A stretch of DNA of 64,000 bases from Anabaena sp. FACHB-1237 (GTDB taxonomy: Bacteria > Cyanobacteriota > Cyanobacteriia > Cyanobacteriales > Nostocaceae): contig NZ_JACJPV010000024.1 of NCBI RefSeq assembly GCF_014696225.1, forward strand, positions 1-64,000. Reading direction: 5' to 3'. A program made the position numbers and the translations under genes. The notes beneath the pieces were generated by a model that searched no databases, was not told the origin of the DNA, and worked only from the letters and a program-made list of their open reading frames with translations. Each line of letters begins with the position of its first letter. Within the stretch, counting starts at the first letter, position 1. Below, piece after piece: positions 30,835 through 40,231 of this stretch.

Positions 30835-31497
30835 CTAATTTTTCCTAGCCAATGTTAACCCATCCCCAATGGGTAATACACTTAATGTAATTCGTGAATC
30901 TTGATACAATCTGCAATTTAAGGCACGAATAGCCTTAGTTTGCGTATCTTGTACAGCCGTATCTGCTACCTTGCCCGACCATAATACATTATCTATGGCA
31001 ATTAACCCACCTGAACGAATAAGTTGCAGCGATCGCTCATAATATTTTTCATAGTTACTTTTATCAGCATCTATAAAAGCAAAATCAAAGGTTTCTTTTT
31101 CACCATTTAACAATAGCTGATCTAAAGTTTCCAGAGCAGGACTAATATGCAAATCAATCTTATTTGATACTCCCCCTCGTTCCCAATATCTTCTAGCAAT
31201 ACTTGTAAATTCATCACTAACATCGCAGGCTATCACTTTACCATTCATCGGTAAAGCTAAGGCCACCACTAAAGCACTGTATCCAGTAAAAACACCTATA
31301 TCTAGCGTCTTTTTTGCTCCCAGTAATTTAATTAACAAAGCCATAAACTGACCCTGTTCAGGAGAAATTTGCATCTGTGACATGGGATGCTGGGCGGTTT
31401 CTTGACGCAATTGGGCTAAAATAATCGGTTCGCGCAGAGAAACAGAAAGTAAGTAATCATACAAATCTTCTTCCAAGCCAATACTTTTTCTAGACAT
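30835..31497 (-). CDS. Class I SAM-dependent O-methyltransferase (family 3, CCoAOMT-like)
   Basis: A 220-aa methyltransferase. The SAM-binding motif I is KTLDIGVFTGYSALVVALAL near residues 65-85, the acidic motif is GKVIACDVSDE and the metal-binding FDFAFIDADKSNYEKYYE and GLIAIDNVLWSGKV are diagnostic of the divalent-metal-dependent catechol/caffeoyl-CoA O-methyltransferase family. Cyanobacterial homologues accept small phenolics. The natural substrate here is unknown. It is a monocistronic minus-strand gene by spacing. Confidence 0.93.
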   Translation of the reverse strand: MSRKSIGLEEDLYDYLLSVSLREPIILAQLRQETAQHPMSQMQISPEQGQFMALLIKLLGAKKTLDIGVFTGYSALVVALALPMNGKVIACDVSDEFTSIARRYWERGGVSNKIDLHISPALETLDQLLLNGEKETFDFAFIDADKSNYEKYYERSLQLIRSGGLIAIDNVLWSGKVADTAVQDTQTKAIRALNCRLYQDSRITLSVLPIGDGLTLARKN

Positions 31498-31674
31498 AAT
31501 TTCCCGGTAAAAGAGTAAGTAACTTCTTGATCTTTGATGTGAAATCAGTTTTTATTAAGAGTAGTTGCGAAGAGCATCACAATTGACGTTCTTTTGCTAA
31601 TTTCCTTCTAAAATTAAATCAAACTGTTCCTAGAAAACATTATTACACAATTAAATTGTGTTCAAGGGGGTAGA

Positions 31675-32613
31675 ATGACTAGACCAATTATTCTTGGTAT
31701 TGTTGGTGATAGCGCAGCAGGTAAAACTACTCTAACTAGAGGTATTGCCCAGGTACTTGGTCCTGAAAATGTTACTCTGATTTGTACAGACGATTATCAT
31801 CGCTATGATCGTAAACAAAGAGCAGAAATAGGAATTACGGCTTTACACCCTGACTGCAATTATTTAGACATTATGCAGCAGCATTTATCTTTACTCCGTA
31901 CTGGTCAAGCTATTCTTAAACCTGTTTATAGCCACAAAACAGGAACCTTTGAACCTCCTCAATATATTAAACCTGCTAAGTTTGTCATTATTGAAGGTTT
32001 ACTGGGTTATTCTACCCGTGCTGCCCGTGACTGCTATGATGTGAAAGTATATCTTGCACCTCCTGAAAGTCTTCGCGCTAATTGGAAAATTAAACGAGAT
32101 ACCCAGAAACGTGGTTATACTTCTGAACAAGTATTAGCGGAGTTAGAAAAACGTGAACCTGATTCAGAAAAATATATTCGTCCTCAGCGTCAATGGTCTG
32201 ATATAGTTGTGACTTTTTATCCACCTAAAGATGAATTAGAGGAAAATAGTGGACATTTGAATGTTAAATTAATTTTGCGTCCATCCATTCCCCATCCTGA
32301 TTTTACGGAAATTATCCAGGCCGGAGAAAGTAGCGATCAATGTGCTGTCCGTCTAGGTTTAGATAGGGATATGAATAAACCAGTAGATGTGTTAGAAGTT
32401 GATGGCCATGCAACATTAGAACAGGTAAATAAAATTGAACACATTATGTGTTGTGATTTACCTTATCTCAAAAATGTGTGCGATCGAGAAATTAATCCAG
32501 AACTAGGTAAAGTTGCGGGGACTACAGGAGAAACATTACAAAGCTATCCTTTAGCTTTGACTCAACTGATAATTACCTATCATATGCTCAAAGCTACGCA
32601 AATTCATCAATAG
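31675..32613 (+). CDS. Phosphoribulokinase-like protein lacking redox cysteine in the P-loop
   Basis: A 312-aa P-loop kinase of the phosphoribulokinase/uridine kinase family: Walker A GIVGDSAAGKTTLTRG, TDDYHRYDRKQR with the ribulose-5-phosphate-binding His/Arg, and KPVYSHKTGTFEPPQYI. The Calvin-cycle enzyme of cyanobacteria has GDSGCGKST, whose Cys is one half of the regulatory disulfide; here it is Ala. The protein is also about 20 residues shorter than Calvin-cycle Prk. I therefore read it as a paralogue, not the main Prk. Ribulose-5-phosphate kinase activity is plausible but unproven. Confidence 0.85.
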   Translation: MTRPIILGIVGDSAAGKTTLTRGIAQVLGPENVTLICTDDYHRYDRKQRAEIGITALHPDCNYLDIMQQHLSLLRTGQAILKPVYSHKTGTFEPPQYIKPAKFVIIEGLLGYSTRAARDCYDVKVYLAPPESLRANWKIKRDTQKRGYTSEQVLAELEKREPDSEKYIRPQRQWSDIVVTFYPPKDELEENSGHLNVKLILRPSIPHPDFTEIIQAGESSDQCAVRLGLDRDMNKPVDVLEVDGHATLEQVNKIEHIMCCDLPYLKNVCDREINPELGKVAGTTGETLQSYPLALTQLIITYHMLKATQIHQ

Positions 32614-32843
32614 CTATCAGGATTCAGCAAGTCAGTACGGGTTTAGCAGTGCTAAACCCAAAACTTCGCACCATGCACCATGCACTACTTAAGTATTACC
32701 CGCAAAGATTAAAGATTTTATTAACTGATAAAGATAATTTAGAAAATCAGGATAAAGTATATAAACAGTACATAAGTAGTTGATTTTATCCCTATTCTCA
32801 ACTATTCTCTCTCCTAAATCATAACTAACTTTGCACACTCGTC

Positions 32844-33575
32844 ATGACTTACTGCTTAAGAATAGCTGACTTACCAGAAAATGAGCGTCCCCGCGAAAGA
32901 TTAATCGCTCATGGTGCGAAAATACTAGCTACAGCCGAATTAATTGCCATTCTCATAGGTACGGGTCAAGGTCCAGGTAAACTCTCAGCAGTAGGTTTAG
33001 GACAGTACATTTTACAACAACTGGGAAAAACCCAAAATGACCCCCTAGCAGCATTAAGAGATGTTACCCCGGCAGAATTAATGACTATTCCTGGAGTGGG
33101 AGAAGCAAAAGCTACTAGTATTATTGCTGCTATAGAATTAGGTAAACGCGCTTTTTTATCTCGTCCCTCGGAAGGAACAGTTATTGATAGTCCTTTAGCT
33201 GCTGCTGCAACGCTTAGTCAAGACTTAATGTGGCAAAATCAAGAAAGATTTGCAGTTTTATTGTTAGATGTTAAAAATCGCTTATTGGGAACAAAGGTAA
33301 TTACTATTGGTACTGCAACGGAAACCTTAGCTTCTCCCCGTGATATTTTTCGAGAAGTGATTAAACAAGGCGCAACCAGAGTTATAGTAGCTCATAACCA
33401 TCCATCGGGTAGTTTAGAACCTAGTCAAGCAGATATAGACTTAACTCGTCAGTTACTAGCAGGAGCGCAGTTATTAACAATTCCTGTGTTAGATCATTTA
33501 ATCATAGGTAATGGAGAACACCAAAGTTTAAGAGAGATTACTGATTTATGGGACGAATATCCACAGGAGGACTAG
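32844..33575 (+). CDS. radC: RadC-family JAB/MPN domain protein
   Basis: A 243-aa protein. The N-terminal region has the UPF0758 block [19 protein letters not shown] and a helix-hairpin-helix ([15 protein letters not shown]). The C-terminal JAMM metalloprotease-like domain has [20 protein letters not shown], giving the HxH...SxxxxD zinc site. Despite the historic name a direct role in recombination repair is doubtful in E. coli, and its biochemical function is unsettled. Full family length is present. Confidence 0.95.
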   Translation: MTYCLRIADLPENERPRERLIAHGAKILATAELIAILIGTGQGPGKLSAVGLGQYILQQLGKTQNDPLAALRDVTPAELMTIPGVGEAKATSIIAAIELGKRAFLSRPSEGTVIDSPLAAAATLSQDLMWQNQERFAVLLLDVKNRLLGTKVITIGTATETLASPRDIFREVIKQGATRVIVAHNHPSGSLEPSQADIDLTRQLLAGAQLLTIPVLDHLIIGNGEHQSLREITDLWDEYPQED

Positions 33576-33730
33576 GTTAATACTGGTTTGATGTTGATAG
33601 TAAAAGTATTGAGTTTAAATCACAAAAATATAGTCAAACATAGTCAAATATAATCATTTGTGTTATGATTGGAGAATGAAACTATCTGACTATTCATCCT
33701 CATATCCTCTTTGATAATTTATGATACTTA

Positions 33731-33764
33731 ACATCTGTACCTCATAATAATGGAAACTGCTGTA
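33731..33764. mobile_element. Family B element, partial
   Basis: About 34 bases matching only one end of the family B elements: ACATCTGTACCTCATAATA followed by GGAAACTGCTGTA. The opposite end and interior are absent. Confidence 0.6.
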
Positions 33765-33786
33765 ATACTCTCAATTTGATAAATTT

Positions 33787-33934
33787 AGGACTTATGCCAG
33801 TGTCACACTAAAAAATCTGTTGAGTGGGTGCGTCAGATATGAACAATTTGGTTATTTACATGATTTATACTGTCTGACGTGGTTGGTGAGCTTGTCGAAC
33901 CACACCCTACCAATGTGCCAGTTGTGTAAGTCCT
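33787..33934. mobile_element. Family A MITE-like element, copy 2
   Basis: 148 bases, nearly identical to the copy at 26057 and in the same orientation. The termini are AGGACTTATGCCA and GTTGTGTAAGTCCT, so both inverted repeats carry point changes that weaken pairing. Confidence 0.88.
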
Positions 33935-33959
33935 GAAATTAAACAAAACTCAACAAAAA

Positions 33960-33990
33960 GATCCCCAACTTCTTAAAGAAGTTGGGGATC
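33960..33990 (-). terminator. GACTTCTT-family hairpin, terminator of ndhD
   Basis: A palindrome with 15-base arms (GATCCCCAACTTCTT) and a one-base loop, 24 bases past the ndhD stop. On the minus strand it is followed by a TTTTTGTTG run, so it fits a factor-independent terminator. A T-rich run also follows on the plus strand. Confidence 0.7.
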
Positions 33991-34014
33991 TGGATTTTTT
34001 ACTAGTATAAATTA

Positions 34015-35694
34015 CTAGAAATTAGCAGAATTTAAACTCACCGCCGCAACTTTGCCAGAAAATAGGCCATTGGCGTAAATATTCCGTTTAGATTCAGCAA
34101 CTATGCTATAGGATTGGCGTACATGAGTATTAACAGCTACAGTTTTAGCGTCATACATTTGCATGGCTACTTTAGGATATAAACCTATGCCGATGATAAC
34201 TACGATAAAACAAGCAGCAATAAATATTTCTCTTGGTTTAGCATCTCTATAAACTGCCTGAGTTGGTAAAAGACAATCTGTACCAAAGCAAGCTGTACCT
34301 TCATCTTCCTGATTTTCTATTTTGGCGTTATTAATGTCACAAATTAACGCTGCATCTTTACCATAAAATACCTGACGTAACATGGAAAGTAGATAAATTG
34401 GTGTGAGAATAACTCCCACAGCGGCTAAAAATACAGTGATGGTACAGAATGTGGAAGTATAAACATCACTGGTTGTTACACCGACAAATACGGAAAGTTC
34501 TCCTACAAAACCGCTCATACCTGGTAAAGCTAAAGAAGCCATTGCTCCAATTGTAAATAATGCAAATACAATAGGCATAGCTTGACCAATACCACCCATG
34601 TCTTTCATGACCATTGTATGAGTGCGATCATAAGTAACGCCAGCGAGGAAGAATAATACAGAGGCGATTAAACCATGTGAGATCATCTGTAACATTGCGC
34701 CATTCATGCCTAAGTCTGTGAAAGACGCTAAACCTAACAATACAAAACCCATGTGGGAAATTGAAGAGAAGGCTAAACGGCGTTTCATATTAGTTTGAGC
34801 AAAGGAATTTAAAGCTCCATAGATAATATTAACTACGCCAAGAATAGCTAACACAGGTGCAAAGTAGATATGGGCTTCGGGTAATAGTTCCATATTCAAG
34901 CGAATTAAACCATAACCACCCATTTTTAATAATACCCCTGCCAAAATCATGGATACTGGAGAAGATGCTTCACCGTGAGCATCTGGTAGCCATGTATGTA
35001 GCGGAAAAACGGCTAATTTGACACCAAAGGCAATAAATAAACCTGCATAAAGTAATAGTTGTAAATTCAGGGGATAATCTTTTAAGGCTAGATTAGAAAT
35101 ATCAAAATTCAAATTACCAGTACCATATAATCCCATAGCTAGGGCTGCGACTAAAATAAACACAGATGCGGCTGCGGTATATATGATAAATTTTGTGGCT
35201 GCGTAACGTCGCTTTTGACCACCCCAAATAGAAACTAATAGATATACGGGAACTAATTCAACTTCCCACATGATGAAGAATAACATTAAGTCTTTAGCAG
35301 CGAAGACCCCTATCTGTGCTGAATACAGCATCAGCATTAAGAAATAAAATAATTTGGGTCTACGATCTACCTGCCATGCGGAAAATATGGACAGGGTAGT
35401 AACAAAGCCTGCTAATAAAACTAATGGAGCAGAAATACCATCAATCGCAACAGACCAATTTAACCCAAGTTGGGGCATCCAAGCGAAAGTTTCTACCATT
35501 TGGAAGTTAGGGTTTTTAGCATCGTAATTTAGCCAAAAGCCTAAACACATTAAAGCAAAGTCTGCTATACCTACTCCCAGTGCATACCATCTGACAAGTT
35601 TACCTTCTTTATCAGGTAGGACGGGAATGAGAAAGGATGCTACCAGTGGCAGTAGGATGATTGTAGTCAGCCAAGGAAATTGATCTGCTATCAT
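34015..35694 (-). CDS. ndhD: NAD(P)H-quinone oxidoreductase subunit 4 (NdhD)
   Basis: A 559-aa proton-pumping membrane subunit of the cyanobacterial NDH-1 complex in the thylakoid. About fourteen hydrophobic helices are seen. The family blocks [22 protein letters not shown] and [20 protein letters not shown] contain the charged residues of the proton channel. It resembles the NdhD1/D2 type of respiratory/cyclic-electron-flow NDH-1 rather than the CO2-uptake NdhD3/D4 type, but assigning the paralogue needs alignment. ndhF1 is not adjacent. Terminated by the hairpin at 33960. Confidence 0.94.
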   Translation of the reverse strand: MIADQFPWLTTIILLPLVASFLIPVLPDKEGKLVRWYALGVGIADFALMCLGFWLNYDAKNPNFQMVETFAWMPQLGLNWSVAIDGISAPLVLLAGFVTTLSIFSAWQVDRRPKLFYFLMLMLYSAQIGVFAAKDLMLFFIMWEVELVPVYLLVSIWGGQKRRYAATKFIIYTAAASVFILVAALAMGLYGTGNLNFDISNLALKDYPLNLQLLLYAGLFIAFGVKLAVFPLHTWLPDAHGEASSPVSMILAGVLLKMGGYGLIRLNMELLPEAHIYFAPVLAILGVVNIIYGALNSFAQTNMKRRLAFSSISHMGFVLLGLASFTDLGMNGAMLQMISHGLIASVLFFLAGVTYDRTHTMVMKDMGGIGQAMPIVFALFTIGAMASLALPGMSGFVGELSVFVGVTTSDVYTSTFCTITVFLAAVGVILTPIYLLSMLRQVFYGKDAALICDINNAKIENQEDEGTACFGTDCLLPTQAVYRDAKPREIFIAACFIVVIIGIGLYPKVAMQMYDAKTVAVNTHVRQSYSIVAESKRNIYANGLFSGKVAAVSLNSANF

Positions 35695-36056
35695 GTCAAT
35701 AGGGAAAAATACTCATTTTAGTGATGAGATCATTCTACTAAAGTTTGTAACAAGTTTGTAATAAATTCTGGAGAATCTTGATAGTTTTTTTGCGAATATT
35801 GGTATAGAAGGAATAAATACCTAGAAATATCTGATGATATTAATTGATTAGATCAGAACATTTGCTCAAGATTTACAGGAGTTAGGTAAGTATAACTAAG
35901 GTACGCTAAAGTACAATTTTGCATACGAGCAAATAGTTTATTTATATTGTATAATTTAATAAAAGCATTTATTTTTTTCATGATGTTATATTTACTTACT
36001 ACTATTTGCAATAGAGAATAAAGATATAATTTAATAGAGAGCATATATAAAAGTCA

Positions 36057-36087
36057 GATCCCCGACTTCTCTAAGAAGTCGGGGATC
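36057..36087. repeat. GACTTCTT-family hairpin, not at a gene end
   Basis: A 31-base palindrome GATCCCCGACTTCT / AGAAGTCGGGGATC. This copy lies between two divergent promoters, so it is not simply a terminator for either neighbour. That argues the family is at least partly a dispersed repeat. Confidence 0.7.
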
Positions 36088-36137
36088 TTGTGGTTAAATC
36101 TAATGGATTTGATTTACAATTGGGAAGATATATTGTT

Positions 36138-36285
36138 AGGACTCACGCAAGTGTCACACTAAAAAATCTGTTGAGTGGGTGCGTCAGATATCAACAATTT
36201 GGTTATTTACATGATTTATACTGTCTGATTTGGTTGATGAGCTTGTCGAACCATACCCTATCAATGTGCCAGTTGCGTAAGTCCT
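36138..36285. mobile_element. Family A MITE-like element, copy 3
   Basis: 148 bases, same orientation as the other two copies, termini AGGACTCACGCAA and TTGCGTAAGTCCT. It ends 33 bases before the uvrC start codon, so it occupies the expected uvrC promoter position. Confidence 0.88.
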
Positions 36286-36318
36286 GATTGTAATTACTTA
36301 AATTATTTATCTGGAATT

Positions 36319-38220
36319 GTGACGATATTACCACTTGTTAAAAATCCCGAAAAACTAGAAAGTCGGTTAACAGAAATTCCTGCACAACCAGGGGTTTATT
36401 TGATGCGAGATAATAGCGATCGCATAATATATATAGGTAAATCTCGAAAATTGCGATCGCGTGTTCGTTCCTATTTTCGTGACTCTACAAATAAAACAGA
36501 ACGTATTCATAAAATGGTTAGACAAGTGACAGAAATTGAATTTATTGTCACTGATACGGAAGCGGAAGCATTAGCATTAGAAGCAAATTTAATTAAACAA
36601 CATCAACCATATTTTAATGTTTTACTCAAGGATGATAAAAAATATCCTTATGTTTGTATTACCTGGTCAGAAAATTACCCACAAATTTTTATTACTCGTA
36701 AACGTAAACTAGGAAAATTAAAAGATAATTTGAAAGATAGTTTGAAAGATAATTTGAAAGATAAATATTATGGACCTTATACAGATTCTAGTTTATTAAG
36801 AGAGGTATTACATACCTGTAAAAGAATTTTTCCCATTAGACAAAGACAACAACCTTTATTTAAAGATCGTCCTTGTTTAAATTATGATATTGGTCGTTGT
36901 CCTGGAGTTTGTCAACAATTAATTTCTGTGCAAGAATACCATAAAGTTGTGCAAAAAATAGCGATGGTATTTCAAGGCAGAATTGAGGAATTAATTGAGA
37001 CTTTAACTGCACAAATGGTAGCCGCTTCAGAGGAATTAAATTTTGAAACTGCGGCTAAAATTCGGGATCAAATTATTGGTTTAAAGTCTTTGACTAGTCA
37101 TCAGAAAGTATCCCTACCTGATGATACCATTTCCAGGGATGCTGTAGCTTTAGCAAGGGATGATCGACATACTTGTATTCAATTATTTCAAATTCGTGCG
37201 GGTAAATTAGTAGGAAGATTAGCTTTTACTGCAAATGCTGATCATGAACCTGGGGAAATTTTACAAAGAGTTTTAGAGGAACATTATCAAATAACCGAAG
37301 CTGTGGAAATTCCTTTAGAAATTTTAGTACAATATGAATTACCTGATGGTGATATTTTAGGTAATTTTTTAACAGAGAAAAAGGGGAGAAAAGTAACAAT
37401 TATTGCTCCCCAAAGACAAAGTAAAGCGGAATTAATAGAAATGGTGGAAAAGAACGCCAAATATGAATTAGAAAGAATGCAGAGATTAAGTAATAGTAAT
37501 CAAAAATCCTTAGAAGATTTAGTGGATATTTTAGATTTAACAGAATTACCAAGACGTATTGAAGGTTATGATATTTCCCATATTCAAGGTAGTAATGCAG
37601 TAGGTTCACAAGTGGTATTTATTGATGGTCTACCTGCTAAACAATATTACCGTCATTATAAGATTAAAAATCCTGATGTTACTATTGGCCATTCTGATGA
37701 TTTTGCCAGTTTAGCGGAAGTGATTCACAGAAGATTTAGGAAATATATTGAAGATCCGAAATTAACTAGAATTGGTAATAATGATTGGCCAGATTTAGTG
37801 ATGATTGATGGAGGAAAAGGTCAATTATCATCAGTGATAAATATTTTATCAGAAATGGGGTTATTGGCAGATTTAAAAGTTGTGAGTTTAGCCAAAAAAC
37901 GCGAAGAAATATTTTTACCTGGGGAGTCTCAACCCTTAGAAACTGATCCAGAACAGCCAGGAGTTCAACTATTAAGAAGATTACGAGATGAAGCCCATCG
38001 TTTTGCTGTGACTTTTCATCGTCAACAAAGAAGTGAGAAGTTCACGCGATCGCATTTAGATCAAATTCCCGGTTTAGGTAAACATCGGCAAAAATTACTA
38101 TTAGGACATTTTCGATCTGTTGACTATATTCGTGAAGCTACTTTGACGCAATTAATGGAAGTTTCAGGAATAGGAAAGAAGTTAGCAGAGGAAATTTATG
38201 ATTATTTTCATCCTCAATGA
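36319..38220 (+). CDS. uvrC: Excinuclease ABC subunit C
   Basis: A 633-aa nucleotide-excision-repair endonuclease that makes both incisions with UvrB. GTG start. The N-terminal GIY-YIG nuclease has PGVYLMRD...[18 protein letters not shown], followed by a Cys-containing middle region, a UVR domain ([13 protein letters not shown] near residue 250), the RNase H-like C-terminal nuclease ([17 protein letters not shown]) and a terminal HhH domain. Residues about 133-148 consist of a four-fold LKD(N/S/K) repeat encoded by 12-base units, which looks like a slippage expansion in a surface loop. Confidence 0.97.
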   Translation: MTILPLVKNPEKLESRLTEIPAQPGVYLMRDNSDRIIYIGKSRKLRSRVRSYFRDSTNKTERIHKMVRQVTEIEFIVTDTEAEALALEANLIKQHQPYFNVLLKDDKKYPYVCITWSENYPQIFITRKRKLGKLKDNLKDSLKDNLKDKYYGPYTDSSLLREVLHTCKRIFPIRQRQQPLFKDRPCLNYDIGRCPGVCQQLISVQEYHKVVQKIAMVFQGRIEELIETLTAQMVAASEELNFETAAKIRDQIIGLKSLTSHQKVSLPDDTISRDAVALARDDRHTCIQLFQIRAGKLVGRLAFTANADHEPGEILQRVLEEHYQITEAVEIPLEILVQYELPDGDILGNFLTEKKGRKVTIIAPQRQSKAELIEMVEKNAKYELERMQRLSNSNQKSLEDLVDILDLTELPRRIEGYDISHIQGSNAVGSQVVFIDGLPAKQYYRHYKIKNPDVTIGHSDDFASLAEVIHRRFRKYIEDPKLTRIGNNDWPDLVMIDGGKGQLSSVINILSEMGLLADLKVVSLAKKREEIFLPGESQPLETDPEQPGVQLLRRLRDEAHRFAVTFHRQQRSEKFTRSHLDQIPGLGKHRQKLLLGHFRSVDYIREATLTQLMEVSGIGKKLAEEIYDYFHPQ

Positions 38221-38293
38221 AATATATATGTTTATGGACATAAAAAAAAGTAATTTTTGCCAACAGTTACAGAGATTAGGTCAGTTAACCTCC

Positions 38294-38911
38294 CTATCTA
38301 TAATTTACAATTCGACTGGGATAAACTCTAAAAGAGTCAAAAAAGTAAGTTGCTTCTGTAGTTAATTCATCATAACTTCTTGCTCCAATTAAATAAAGTC
38401 TGCGTCTAACTACATATCCTTGATATTGTCCTTGACTGCCATCAGAATGTTGGATGAGTAACTCAATTCCTGGATATCCTTCAACCACCATATTCGTGCT
38501 TTTTATGACTTTTCCTTGAGTATCCAAATTTTCTCGCATAGCTGTTTGCAAGATTTGTCTAGTCTCCTCTTGAGTCCAATAATTAGCACCTTGTGGTAAG
38601 TCTTCATGAACGATAATATATATTGTTTTATTTGTTTCATTGGTCGTTATCAAGCTCTTACTAGTATTATCTGTTACCACTCCAGGCATCCAAATTCTAA
38701 AATCTCTTTGTGGTCCCCAATAATAGTCATCTCTGGCGATTTGAATAGGTTGTTTCCTGTTCAATATTTGGGTGATATTTAATTTTGAATTAATCTGATA
38801 GTTGGTAGATTTTACCTGATTTTCTCTGGCTATTACTGGATTTTCTATAGGTAACAAAGCTAGGGAAAATAGAGAAATCACAACTGTTTTCAAACTGTAA
38901 TTAAGGTTCAT
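38294..38911 (-). CDS. Predicted exported protein of unknown function
   Basis: A 205-aa protein with an N-terminal signal-like helix (residues about 9-27, VVISLFSLALLPIENPVIA). The mature part is of mixed beta type, with GYPGIELLIQHSDGSQGQYQGYVVRRRLYLIGAR reminiscent of small lipoprotein-like or phosphate-side proteins, but I recognise no family. It lies 36 bases downstream of another small exported protein on the same strand, and the two probably form an operon. Confidence 0.75.
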   Translation of the reverse strand: MNLNYSLKTVVISLFSLALLPIENPVIARENQVKSTNYQINSKLNITQILNRKQPIQIARDDYYWGPQRDFRIWMPGVVTDNTSKSLITTNETNKTIYIIVHEDLPQGANYWTQEETRQILQTAMRENLDTQGKVIKSTNMVVEGYPGIELLIQHSDGSQGQYQGYVVRRRLYLIGARSYDELTTEATYFFDSFRVYPSRIVNYR

Positions 38912-38947
38912 AACTTCCTCTAAATTTGGTATGAGTTTTCTTAATTT

Positions 38948-39460
38948 TTATTTCATTGCTTCTATGTCAACAGATGAACAGCGTTCTCTAGCGTCACAAG
39001 TTACAACTACTAATGAACCATCAGGTTGAATGGAAAACAAAAAATTATCAGCAATATAAGTAGGATGTGAAACAGAAGTTCCCGCATAAACAGGATTATA
39101 TCCTAATAAAATTAATCCTTTTGATGAAGATTTAAGTTCCATATACTGATCAATAGCTGCTTGTTTTCCCAGATTAGGATCAAAGTAACTAACTCTCAAA
39201 ACTCCGTAATACCCTTCCATAACCAAGACACCTTGATGCACAATTCCATCAGCACTGAAGGTTAATATCCATGAACCATAGAGAGGAGAACTTGCTTCTG
39301 TTAATTGGGCAATTTTTCTTGATGAAAAAGGAGCAATGAATTGAGAATTATGATTAATAGGAACTGCGATCGCCAGATTTTTAGCATCTACTGATTTCAT
39401 GTCAAATAATCCTATTCCTAATATTACAGCTAGGAAAGAAACTATTTTTTGATAGTTCAT
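38948..39460 (-). CDS. Predicted exported protein of unknown function
   Basis: A 170-aa protein with start 39460 giving a clean signal peptide (MNYQKIVSFLAVILGIGLFD, cleavage near VDA-K). The frame extends seven residues to 39481. The mature region is beta-rich with LYGSWILTFSADGIVHQGVLV and a C-terminal cysteine pair (CDARERCSS). Function unknown. It pairs with the exported protein gene immediately downstream. Confidence 0.72.
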   Translation of the reverse strand: MNYQKIVSFLAVILGIGLFDMKSVDAKNLAIAVPINHNSQFIAPFSSRKIAQLTEASSPLYGSWILTFSADGIVHQGVLVMEGYYGVLRVSYFDPNLGKQAAIDQYMELKSSSKGLILLGYNPVYAGTSVSHPTYIADNFLFSIQPDGSLVVVTCDARERCSSVDIEAMK

Positions 39461-39618
39461 ATTTTTCTCATCTATGTTCATTAGTATTTAGTTGGAAACA
39501 AGAGATAGTATTTGCCTCAAGATGTTTGAATAGGTACTATCTAACTTTGTGAGCATTTCTTAATTCCAGTATGTCAGATAATTGTCGTTGTTGTATTTGC
39601 TGACATATTTATTTACAA

Positions 39619-39825
39619 ATGTCAAATCCTAAAAGGAAAGGTGTAATTCTTATAGCGACTAACCAAGAAAATAAGACGTTCCATATTTACAGGATGAATT
39701 AGTAGGGGTTGCTGAATCATGGGATCATTTCACTGAATTTAGAACGAATCTCCAATGGTTTCAACCGCCATTTCATCCAGCATTTATGGAACGCCGATTA
39801 TACAAACCTTTGCAGGTATTATTTA
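39619..39825 (+). pseudogene. Unidentified frameshifted gene remnant cut by an element
   Basis: Plus strand begins MSNPKRKGVILIATNQENK and, after a frame change, continues LQDELVGVAESWDHFTEFR and LQWFQPPFHPAFMERRLYK without stops until a family A-type element starts at 39827. The composition (WDHF, QWFQPPFHPAF) looks protein-like, but I do not recognise the family. It is probably a gene truncated by the insertion and then mutated. Confidence 0.45.
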
Positions 39826-39826
39826 T

Positions 39827-40024
39827 AGGACTTACGCATTGACATAATCAACTAAATATGGACTATGGGTTTCGGGCATTTTAACGTGATTTTTTGATGA
39901 TTTTTGAGTGATAGCTTCCCTTGCCGTGAGCATTGCTACTGATCAGAAGTTAATCGCCAAAAGCCTGAAACGACGGATTTTCCTTTATTCACATCATGGT
40001 GAATTTGTACAGTGCGTAAGTCCT
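39827..40024. mobile_element. Longer element sharing family A termini
   Basis: 198 bases bounded by AGGACTTACGCA / TGCGTAAGTCCT, the same inverted repeats as the 148-base family A but with a different interior (for example TCAGAAGTTAATCGCC). It is likely mobilised by the same transposase. There is no open frame of its own. Confidence 0.75.
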
Positions 40025-40079
40025 AATTTAATCCAAAACTCCAGAAATAAACAAAGCAATCATGATCCAAATTGGAAGT

Positions 40080-40210
40080 ATAGCTGTAGACAAAGTAGTT
40101 AGGACATCTAATAAAACTCCCACTAAAATCAGGTTTTACTCCTGAATCCTGTAGGGGTAAAGCGCATTGCGCTTTACCCCTACGTCCTAATCTTGATGGC
40201 TATAGCTATA
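40080..40210. mobile_element. Family C MITE-like element, copy 2
   Basis: About 131 bases bounded by TAGCTGTAGAC and GGCTATAGCTA. The centre keeps a strong 15-base-arm hairpin (GTAGGGGTAAAGCGC at 40151-40183) that is decayed in the copies at 26320 and 45395. Confidence 0.78.
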
Positions 40211-40231
40211 ATTGATAAAAATCTTAGAAAT

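Larger units (their letters stand above)
33576..34014. other. Gap with elements between radC and ndhD
   Basis: A 439-base gap between convergent genes. It holds the right part of a family B element (33731-33764), a complete family A element (33787-33934) and the GACTTCTT-type hairpin 33960-33990. No gene is seen. Confidence 0.6.
35695..36318. other. Gap between ndhD and uvrC promoters
   Basis: A 624-base gap between divergent genes. It carries a GACTTCTT-type hairpin (36057-36087) and a family A element (36138-36285) ending about 30 bases before the uvrC start. It presumably also contains the ndhD promoter. No gene is seen. Confidence 0.55.
39482..40231. other. Element-rich gap with a decayed gene
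   Basis: A 750-base gap. It contains a frameshifted remnant (39619-39825), a 198-base element sharing family A termini (39827-40024) and a family C element (40080-40210). No intact gene is present; the open frame at 39908-40102 runs through two elements and is not credible. Confidence 0.6.

Noticed and set aside
39908..40102. 64-aa plus-strand ORF
   Set aside because: Runs across the end of one element and the start of another; no coding signature.
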